DNA of 19,758 nucleotides from CAWDMN01 sp963803155 (lineage in GTDB: Bacteria; Acidobacteriota; Terriglobia; Versatilivoradales; Versatilivoraceae), in assembly GCA_963803155.1 (NCBI GenBank), contig CAWDMN010000060.1:1-19758 (forward strand). The letters are read 5' to 3'. Positions within the stretch are counted from its first letter, which is position 1; each line of letters starts with the position of its first letter. A program made the position numbers and the translations under genes. Positions 7,138 through 13,692 of this stretch are shown here, piece after piece. Under the pieces are notes generated by a model. The model was given only the letters and a program-made list of their open reading frames with translations, ran no database searches and was not told where the DNA came from.

Positions 7138-8379
7138 TTACAATTGTGGATCTATTATCCGGCCAAGGAAAAGGATGATCCCCGATGAGTTATCCATAAT
7201 GAGGAGGAAAAATGGGTGATCGGCACGGAACAATATCGGACGCTTAGGCAGCTGCCATCTACTTGCCAAAGGCATCCCCATATAGGTTACCGCAGCGGCC
7301 TCAGTTCCCTCTTCGTTGACATCTGCGAATGCCTTATGCAAAATCGAAGATAAATACAGCGGTTCCCGCATCGACATCCTCGAAAAGTTGGCCTTCACTT
7401 CATCAAAGGCAAGACCCATCCCCATCTCGGAGAGCACTTTCGCCAGTCCGATTTCTCCTTCCGCTCTGAATCGCGGCATTTGAAGTATGACATCCCGGTA
7501 CTGTAGTTCAGCCAGCCAAGACTGGAGATTCTGGAAACTGAGCAACTCCTCAAACTCCTCCAGTCCTCCAGTCCTTCTCGGCAGGAATATGACCATCGAA
7601 TGTCGGTTTCCACGATAGGCAAGTTTGAGTGCCTGAAAGCTTCTCTTCTCGAGATATTCGAATCCCCCTCGCTGTTTCATCATCGGGACTTTGACCTTTT
7701 GCCTTGTAGTCACAGCAAAACCAACGTCTTTGGTTTTGTCCTTCGTAAATGGAAGAACCCACGTTCCTTTAAAATAAATGGCGTTGGTCAAAATGATTTT
7801 CGTCAACGGATTCAAACTATTTCTTTGGGCAATGCTGTGAATCTTACCTCGGGTTTGTTTTTCTACCCAGCGATTGATTTTTTTGACTGCGTTCTCAACA
7901 TCCCTGCCGAAATCTAGTTTCTCAAGGTTGGCTCCAAAGTTTGTCCGCAGCAAGTCTTGGTAATTCTCAAGAAGAGAGAAACTATCGTGATACCACAGCG
8001 CATTTGCCAGGCTGAGTTCGAAATCTCGGGGTGTTTCCTCATTTGTGTCAAGTTCCTGCAATAAAGCCGCAAATGATGCATACAATTGTGGCGATCCGGG
8101 CGAAAGGCGTAGAACGGTTGCTATTTCTTTTGCGGTCTCCCCATCCGCACCTGCATAGATCATGGCCAGCGCTGTTGAAACGCTAAAGGGCGACGAAAAA
8201 AGGTTCCCTCTTTCCTGTCGACGCAGCTTGTCATACAAATCCAGCGCAAATTCATTACAGCTGGCCATGGTCGCCGCATTGTCAGAGTCAGGGCCTTTCG
8301 TCATGATTGTCGGTGACTGCAGGTGGCTTTTTGTTTCAATGCTTCGAAAGTATCTTAAGACTGCTTCAAGTGTACTCAT
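7138..8379 (-). CDS. serpin (serine protease inhibitor family)
   Basis: This 413-residue protein spans a complete serpin fold. It has CNEFALDLYDKLRRQ (41-55), NLFSSPFSVSTALAMIYAGA (59-78), TNAIYFKGTWVLPF (198-211), the hinge EEGTEAAAV (356-364) and the C-terminal block FRADHPFFLLIMDNSSGIIL (384-403). Serpins trap serine or cysteine proteases covalently through the exposed reactive loop. Here the loop lies at about 364-380 (TYMGMPLASRWQLPKR). By length analogy to antitrypsin P1 would be Ala, but the loop has extra residues, so Ser or Arg is also possible. The small residues in the hinge suggest an inhibitory type. The ATG at 8379 has GAGG eight bases upstream; an in-frame ATG at 8424 has only weak upstream pairing. 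No signal peptide is visible from either start, which is notable for a protease inhibitor. Confidence 0.92.
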   Translation of the reverse strand: MSTLEAVLRYFRSIETKSHLQSPTIMTKGPDSDNAATMASCNEFALDLYDKLRRQERGNLFSSPFSVSTALAMIYAGADGETAKEIATVLRLSPGSPQLYASFAALLQELDTNEETPRDFELSLANALWYHDSFSLLENYQDLLRTNFGANLEKLDFGRDVENAVKKINRWVEKQTRGKIHSIAQRNSLNPLTKIILTNAIYFKGTWVLPFTKDKTKDVGFAVTTRQKVKVPMMKQRGGFEYLEKRSFQALKLAYRGNRHSMVIFLPRRTGGLEEFEELLSFQNLQSWLAELQYRDVILQMPRFRAEGEIGLAKVLSEMGMGLAFDEVKANFSRMSMREPLYLSSILHKAFADVNEEGTEAAAVTYMGMPLASRWQLPKRPILFRADHPFFLLIMDNSSGIILFLGRIIDPQL

Positions 8380-9093
8380 CTGAATATCCTCAATGCAAGG
8401 CCTAAATTTGACTTCCCCTGCCATTGTTCACCCGGCAAGGATTCGCGGTTTCAGGTATTTCGATTATTAGACAAGAATAGCATGATTTGGCGAATGATCA
8501 ACGGCTGATTGACTGGAAAATCGCCCCCCCCCGAGATCGAATGTCGAGATTTCCAACACTGATCCCACCGACTCGCGAACCATCAAGGCATCAGTGCTTT
8601 TTCGAGAATTTGGGAGGCCTGTGTTTTTGCTAGCATGCGGGAAAGCGGTATGTCGGTGGGACATCTGGCAAATACAGGCCCCCTCATCTAAAGGTTTTCA
8701 GTTGTGGAGGGTTTAATTATATATATTCTGCTTCCATTTTTGGATTCAAAATGCCATCCCTTTTGCCCTCGCCAACAAAACACTATTGAATCTCGATTTT
8801 TCCGGGAGTAATATTATCGTTATCAATCATATTTTCCAAATAGGGGTGACACGAGATTTTCCGGGATATTCAGGGGACAAGAAGACCTCGAATTGAAGGT
8901 TGATGCTCATTTCTTTTGCGTTGGCTGGAAACCAAGAAAGGAGGGGTAACAAAACAAACATAGTGCAGTACTTTGCCTTTTGAGAATCAGATCATTTTTG
9001 AAAAGTTCCTGAGAAGCTGATTTTATGGATTCCAGAGGCGGTTGCTTGCCATCCAGAAAACTAACTATCCACGAAGCATAAAAGGGGGAGACC
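8380..9093. other. gene-free interval between the serpin and the small ORF at 9094
   Basis: I see no supported gene. The interval contains a run of nine C (about 8524-8532) and two similar GATTTT(T)CCGGGA motifs at about 8796 and 8854. It is AT-rich from 8700 to 8850. The short minus-strand frames here have no recognisable content. Confidence 0.4.
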
Positions 9094-9426
9094 ATGAGTG
9101 TATTTTTAGCAGAGACTTATTGCGTGAGTTTCGAAAAAATGGACCAGCTCGCTTTGCTGCTCAAGAAGGCCACGAGCTTAATCAAGGAAAGGCCCGAGAA
9201 GTTTAGAGGATTGAAGTCATATCAGGCCTTTTCTCAAATGGTGGGCGAGTTCGGGGGACATACCGAAATATGGGAGTTCGAGAGCATGAATGATATTGAC
9301 GCACTGTTCAAGACAATGTTCAGCGACGAAGAGTTAAAGAAAATCCCTCAAGAGTTCTTCAGCTTAGTCGAATCCGGATCCTACAGTACTCAGGTCTGGA
9401 CCTGCGTTACGGAGTACAAACCGTAG
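9094..9426 (+). CDS. small conserved-looking protein, possibly dimeric alpha-beta barrel fold
   Basis: This 110-residue protein starts at ATG 9094, with a strong G-rich ribosome site (AGGGGG) five bases upstream. It has no signal peptide or membrane segment. The pattern is strand (MSVFLAETYCVSF), helix (DQLALLLKKATSLI), strand (FRGLKSYQAF), strand (GGHTEIWEFES), helix (DIDALFKTMFSDEELKKIP) and strand (YSTQVWTCV). This is the layout of ferredoxin-like Dabb/NIPSNAP/ABM small proteins. Length also fits. Many such proteins are small oxygenases or unassigned, and nothing here identifies a substrate. It stands alone, so context gives no help. The fold is inferred from the hydrophobic pattern, not from a named motif. 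Confidence 0.75.
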   Translation: MSVFLAETYCVSFEKMDQLALLLKKATSLIKERPEKFRGLKSYQAFSQMVGEFGGHTEIWEFESMNDIDALFKTMFSDEELKKIPQEFFSLVESGSYSTQVWTCVTEYKP

Positions 9427-9463
9427 AGAGGGTATCTGGGGGTAAAAGAAATGTGTAGATGGC

Positions 9464-9676
9464 CTAAAAATGCAACCGTGAGCCACCTATCGCGTTTTTT
9501 CTGGCCTTTTCAAGCATTCGATACTGGCCTGTTTTAGCATCCCTGAGAATAACTGATTCATGGCCGTCCAGGCACCTAACCATCAAGCCCGCGGGGTTGC
9601 CGCAAAATACACAATGGCCGCCAGTGGGCTTCAAGGCCGGGTGGTTGGCCCGATACTTCAAAGCCCTGTCGGTCAC
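9464..9676 (-). CDS. possible 70-residue zinc-ribbon-like protein
   Basis: The frame starts at GTG 9676 and ends with TAG at 9464. AAGGAAAGG lies directly before the GTG, closer than usual, so the true start could differ. It carries C22-V-F-C25 and C35-L-D-G-H39, a C-x2-C-x9-C-x3-H arrangement that could bind zinc, followed by a charged C-terminus. It follows another tiny frame (9706-9843) by 29 bases on the same strand, which suggests a two-gene unit. I do not recognise the family. The opposite strand is also open here, so the coding status is not certain. Confidence 0.45.
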   Translation of the reverse strand: MTDRALKYRANHPALKPTGGHCVFCGNPAGLMVRCLDGHESVILRDAKTGQYRMLEKARKNAIGGSRLHF

Positions 9677-9705
9677 CCTTTCCTTGCGCCATGCCGGGGT
9701 CGGAG

Positions 9706-9843
9706 CTACTCTTCCCCCTCTTCATCCTCCTCCCCGGAAACGATTTCCGCGATGGAATCAACTTGGTCCTGCAAGGCTTCGTTTTCGGCTTCAAATTCGT
9801 CAATTTTGTCTTTTAAATCCTCGATAGATTCTCGCTTTGCCAT
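9706..9843 (-). CDS. possible 45-residue acidic coiled-coil protein
   Basis: From ATG at 9843 the minus strand encodes a 45-residue product that begins MAKRESIEDLKDKIDEFEAE and ends in an acidic tail (SGEEDEEGEE). Heptad spacing of I, L, I, F, L, V, I suggests a short coiled coil. AAGAGGT lies very close to the ATG and GGAGTG about nine bases further up. The amino-acid pattern is strongly biased in a protein-like way and differs from the antisense frame. It lies just upstream of the zinc-ribbon-like frame, with which it may be co-transcribed. Its function is unknown. Confidence 0.5.
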   Translation of the reverse strand: MAKRESIEDLKDKIDEFEAENEALQDQVDSIAEIVSGEEDEEGEE

Positions 9844-10060
9844 ACCTCTTTTCACTCCTAATCAGAATTTGCTTGGCACATTCCCAAGCTTGGCCACAAT
9901 CTTACAAATAGTGCATAGGCTATTGACAACTATTGGATTAATTCTGATTTATGAAATTTGGAGGTGGGAATTCTCAGAAAGAACTGAAGCCCGAGCAAAA
10001 ACAGCTGGCGTGAACGGTCAACCTCAATTAACAAATGATTGCCTCAATGCATTGATACGC

Positions 10061-10469
10061 TTAGGATTCAGCAATTTGGAGATGTTCGTTTTGGGCGGTC
10101 AATCTTCCAACTCTTAGAAGATTATCGATAACATTCTCAATTGTAGAGCGCATTTCGTCGGTGGTTCTTTGAAATCCAAGGATTTTTGATACGACTGGGG
10201 GAATGTCTTCCCGTTTCATTCCATACGAGAGTTTAATCACATGTTCAATGGCGACTGCAAATTCCTCAGGTGCAATATATTCGAATCGCTTTGACGATGC
10301 TTGAATCTCGCTTCGATCTCGCATGTCGGGTTTGTTCATGCTGATTGACCAAAGAAAGTCTCCCTTTATGCGATAGGAATTCATTCTGACACCATATTCA
10401 ACTCCCCTTTGAAGGGCTGCTTCAATTCGGTTTCCCACGCGTTGGATGCTGGCAGCATCAACCGAATAT
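10061..10469 (-). pseudogene. C-terminal relic of a DUF3320-type large helicase, cut by the long repeat
   Basis: The minus strand is open from the edge of the repeat to TAG 10061. It contains DAASIQRVGNRIEAALQRGV, DFLWSI, RDRSEIQASSKRFEYIAPEE and RTTDEMRSTIENVIDNLL. The order RVGxRI, LW, RDRS, APEE, RTT-EMR matches the C-terminal end (DUF3320 region) of very large superfamily I helicases that also carry an endonuclease-like domain. These are usually well over 1,000 residues; only about 136 codons remain and the upstream part is replaced by repeat DNA at 10470. A GTG at 10438 could serve as a start by chance, but the homologous reading continues upstream of it. This family is often found in defence or mobile regions. 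Confidence 0.68.
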
Positions 10470-11263
10470 GGGGTCAGATCTGGTTATTAGATTCTGCTGC
10501 AAAACCCCCATCTGAAGCCAATTTCATCGATTCGAGGGGGATCTAAAATCTATCTCCACCTTAAGAAAATGCAATGGTGAGCCTCTAAACGAGAAAAGTT
10601 TTTTCACAATTTTTTCCGACGAGGTTTTGCAGCAGAATCGTTATTATGTGTAAACTATTTTCAATTTGATCAACGAGTCTGGCTAGGCCTTTCTCTCAGA
10701 CCAGTCGGCGAGCCATTTGCTTCCTGGGTGCCGCGGGCAAAGCTGATAGCTTGCCCGTGCCTTTTACAGTGGAGCAGGCTGGAGGCCTGCTCGTTTGCTT
10801 GAGCCGCAAGAGTCGACGATATTGAGTTAAATTTTGGATTGGGAATCGGTAAGTCCCTGTAGTCCGAGAAGAAGTCTCACTAGTTGTCGGGGGTTCTGGC
10901 CCCGCGCTGGGCTAACTCGGACCGGTCCACAAAACAGACCAGAACGGGCAGACCGGAGATGTGTGTCCCATCTTTTGTTCAATGGGAGTTATTGGACCAG
11001 ATACTCATCGATGATGAAAAATTTTCAAAATATCGACTTTATACAAAACCTCTAATTCTTCTTAATGCAACCATGTTATGGATTGTCCTCCGGATACTGA
11101 TGGGCGGGCGTAATTCAAAATGCGACGGGATAGAGAGTGCGCCAAGGGATGGAATGCACGGAAGGGCGATTCTGCCGTTTAGGCGGATTCCGCTGGCAGC
11201 CACCCATGTGGGTCGTCTCTGCCCAGACCGGTTTGGCGGGAGCCTCACCCTCCCGGCTATTGC
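10470..11263 (+). repeat. long dispersed repeat, copy 1 (~794 bp)
   Basis: It aligns in direct orientation with 17191-18075. Both start GGGGTCAGATCTGGTTATTA and end at CCTCCCGGCTATTGC. The first ~205 bases match without a substitution apart from the inverted cassette; the next ~125 show about nine differences; the rest is similar with scattered changes. Copy 1 lacks about 93 bp present in copy 2 near 17485-17581. It contains hairpins (GAGCAGGC with GCCTGCTC at about 10772-10792; GGGCAA with TTGCCC near 10736-10756) and the block GCGGGAGCCTCACCCTCCCG. Open frames inside are not conserved between the copies. No transposase is present. Confidence 0.9.
10483..10646 (+). mobile_element. 150 bp MITE-like cassette with 17 bp TIRs and 7 bp direct repeats, orientation A
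   Basis: GATTCTGCTGCAAAACC (10490-10506) and its exact reverse complement (10623-10639) enclose a 116 bp core (10507-10622). GTTATTA flanks the cassette directly on both sides (10483-10489 and 10640-10646), as a target-site duplication would. The core is identical to the reverse complement of 17228-17343 at all 116 positions. The cassette encodes no protein of its own. The end sequence CTGCTGCAAA resembles the CTGTTGCAAA ends of IS6-family elements; that link is only an inference, and IS6 elements usually make 8 bp duplications. Confidence 0.85.
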
Positions 11264-11613
11264 TCATTTCAGCAAATCGGAGCGACTGGTTCACCCTGTT
11301 GCAATTTTGATGGCACACTTACTTTCAATCCAATGTGGACTCCAAGACCAATTCCGCTATATAATTTCTTCAACTGCTCAGATCCCTCTATACATAGCAG
11401 CGTCGGCGAGTTCGCCTGTGGCGAAAGTCACGAGCCGTGGCTCTTTTTAACCTGTTTGGTTTCTTTTACGGTACTCAGGAAATGGATCTAGTTTGGGCTC
11501 AGATAGTGTATTTACAAAAATTGCCAGGATTTCTGAAAGTCGATGGCTGAATTCTCTGGGGACGGCATGAATGATGGATTTTTATGCCCGTGGCCAAGCG
11601 AGGGCCATAAATT
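11264..11613. other. gene-free interval before the FHA-PP2C gene
   Basis: No gene is supported. After the repeat ends, the sequence shows no continuation of the helicase relic. A weak hairpin followed by T5 (see the terminator entry) lies here. GAGGG at about 11600-11604 is a plausible ribosome site for the next gene. Confidence 0.4.
11432..11448 (+). terminator. weak rho-independent terminator candidate
   Basis: GAGC-CGTG-GCTC followed by TTTTT. The stem is only four pairs with a four-base loop and no plus-strand gene lies directly upstream, so it may be fortuitous. Confidence 0.25.
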
Positions 11614-13305
11614 GTGGGTACATCTCCTGCTTTGCGCCTTGTGAAAACCATGTCGGGGGGAAAGTGTTTAAAGCTGATCCTGCCTGACGGCAATATTCAA
11701 AAGATTGATCTCCCTTCCTCACGTTGGACCCTGGGACGCTCAAGCGATAACGATTATTGTTGTCCGGAAGATGCTGGAATTTCCCGCCATCATTTAATTC
11801 TGGAAGAAGAAGACGGTTGGTGGGCGAGCGATCCAGGCAGCAAGAACGGTGTCTATCTAAATGGCGAGCGAATCCGGCGGAGGATTCGATTGCAGCCCCG
11901 GGATACACTGACCCTAAGCAAACTCACTTTCATCTTCGATCCCGTGGAGAGCCCCGACTCCACCTGCGCGGTCGTCTTTGACCCTACTCATGAGGTGGCT
12001 GCCGGCCAGCATGCGGAGTACACCACCTTGAAGCGTCTGATCGCTTCTCCATTGGGTTCTTCGGCAATAACGACGGCCCCGAAGGAACGGCTCTGGGCAT
12101 CTCCCCTGGATCTATTCCGCCGGGCTGGCAGGGAATTGACGCTCCATCAGCCTCTTTGCGAACTGTTCCAGACCATCCTGGATCTTTCCATCGATGCGGT
12201 TGGAGCGGACCGGGGCCTCTTGCTCATACAAGAAAGGGAAGAGCTGGTCGTGCGGGCTTTTAAAGGAGACAATTTTCGGATCAGCGCTACGGTGCGCGAT
12301 CAGGTGCTGAATGAAAAGACCTCCCTGTTATTGAAGGATGTGCTGGACTATGGTGCTTATCGCACTCAGGAGAGCATCGTTTCCCAACACATACACAGCC
12401 TCATCGCTGTCCCGCTTCAAACGGACGAACAGGTGCTGGGGATGATCTACGTCGATACCCTTGGGCAAGGGAGGAGGTTTGATCGGGAAGATCTCGAACT
12501 GCTCACGATTATGGCCAATGTCGCGGCCCTCCGGATTGAACGGGAACGGCTGGCCCAATTGGAACAGGCCAGGCGCCGTTTGGCCAGAGACCTCGATCAG
12601 GCCGCCGAAATCCAACGTCAATTTCTGCCCGCACACCCCCCGGAGGTACCCGGAATCGCGCTGGCGGGATATAACCATCCCTGCCAGACGGTGGGTGGCG
12701 ATTATTACGATTATGTAGTCTGCCCCCATGGGCGCGTTGCCGTTATTATTGGCGATGTCTGCGGCAAAGGCTTGGCAGCGGCCCTTCTCATGATGAATCT
12801 ACAATCCCGGGTCCAGGTGCTCGCGGAGGAAGTGGTTACTCCAGCGGCGTTATTGAGTCGTTTGAATCGGGTTCTCCTCTCGAGCAACCTGCATGACCGC
12901 TTTATTAGTCTTTTCGTGACCGTGTTGGAAAGCGGATCAGATCGGTTGTTCTATTGTAATGCCGGCCATAATCCTCCCCTTCTGTTGCATGTTGACGGAT
13001 CTCTCGAACGATTGGATGAAGGCGGCCCTGTACTGGGGATTTTGCCGAATGCCACTTACCAGGAGAACAACTGCCAATTCCGGGCGGGCGATGTTTTGCT
13101 GCTTTATAGTGATGGGATAACAGAAGCCTGCAACCCGGAGGGAAACGAGTTTGAAGAGTCCCGGCTGCGGGAATTCCTGCAGCGCAGCCGCCATCAACCT
13201 GTTGAATCGATTTGTGACGGATTAATGGAGGAACTGCATCGATGGATGGCCGGCACTCCGGAACATGACGACATGACCATTGTCGTGGCACGGAGAGAGG
13301 CCTGA
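11614..13305 (+). CDS. FHA-GAF-PP2C (RsbU/SpoIIE-type) protein phosphatase
   Basis: This 563-residue cytosolic protein has three domains. FHA is at about 18-110, with G41-R-S-S, S57-R-H-H and the N78-G79 turn that bind phosphothreonine. GAF is at about 175-310, ending in VPLQTDEQVLGMIYVD. A short coiled linker (LEQARRRLARDLDQAAEIQR) leads into a PPM/SpoIIE phosphatase at about 335-560. Metal ligands are visible as GGD363, GD381VCGKG, YSD500GITEA and HDD553MTIVV. It should remove phosphate from Ser/Thr on a partner such as an anti-sigma antagonist or a kinase, with FHA docking to a phosphoprotein. GTG 11614 has GAGGG nine bases upstream; ATG 11650 is an alternative with no clear site. The next gene is a Ser/Thr kinase, so a kinase-phosphatase pair is likely. 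Confidence 0.9.
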   Translation: MGTSPALRLVKTMSGGKCLKLILPDGNIQKIDLPSSRWTLGRSSDNDYCCPEDAGISRHHLILEEEDGWWASDPGSKNGVYLNGERIRRRIRLQPRDTLTLSKLTFIFDPVESPDSTCAVVFDPTHEVAAGQHAEYTTLKRLIASPLGSSAITTAPKERLWASPLDLFRRAGRELTLHQPLCELFQTILDLSIDAVGADRGLLLIQEREELVVRAFKGDNFRISATVRDQVLNEKTSLLLKDVLDYGAYRTQESIVSQHIHSLIAVPLQTDEQVLGMIYVDTLGQGRRFDREDLELLTIMANVAALRIERERLAQLEQARRRLARDLDQAAEIQRQFLPAHPPEVPGIALAGYNHPCQTVGGDYYDYVVCPHGRVAVIIGDVCGKGLAAALLMMNLQSRVQVLAEEVVTPAALLSRLNRVLLSSNLHDRFISLFVTVLESGSDRLFYCNAGHNPPLLLHVDGSLERLDEGGPVLGILPNATYQENNCQFRAGDVLLLYSDGITEACNPEGNEFEESRLREFLQRSRHQPVESICDGLMEELHRWMAGTPEHDDMTIVVARREA

Positions 13306-13692
13306 AGTGTTAAAAGGCCTTGCTGGCCACTGCTAGCGTTGTAAGAGAGCTTCCACGGAACAGAAATGAATCTGCTTTTGAAGCTGCCTGGAAGCCCTTT
13401 TACTTCGGAATCGATATCGGCATCGGATCGAAATCAATGCTATAACCGAACCCATTTCCGACTCATGAGTTTGACCGGCACCTGAGCAATTACTTGGTTT
13501 TTAATAGTGCGGGATCTTCTAATCTTCCCATTCTCACGCAGGCTGGGGATCCCTGCACTGTTTATTTCGCACACCTGGCTTTTTTGCCATTTCCTTCTTC
13601 AAAATGCAGGATTTATAATAATTATTTCCTTCACGTTCTAAGAATTTGCTGCATTGGTTGCCCGTTGATCCCTGCTTCACGGAGTGACCACC
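13306..13692 (+). promoter_or_regulatory. 387 bp leader before the kinase gene, with a TATAAT box
   Basis: No gene is seen. TATAAT occurs at 13614-13619, about 75 bases before the kinase start. The best -35 at 17-base spacing is poor (TTCCTT); TTGCCA lies 24 bases upstream, which is too far. The gap makes it likely that the kinase has its own promoter rather than being read only from the phosphatase gene. Confidence 0.3.

Noticed and set aside
8524..8532. Run of nine C as a possible phase-variation tract
   Set aside because: It does not lie in a supported gene or promoter, so no switching role can be argued.
10834..11450. Open frames inside long-repeat copy 1 (and their counterparts at 17683-18149)
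   Set aside because: Frames are not preserved between the two copies, have no ribosome sites and follow palindromic repeat DNA; they are typical repeat-derived false genes.
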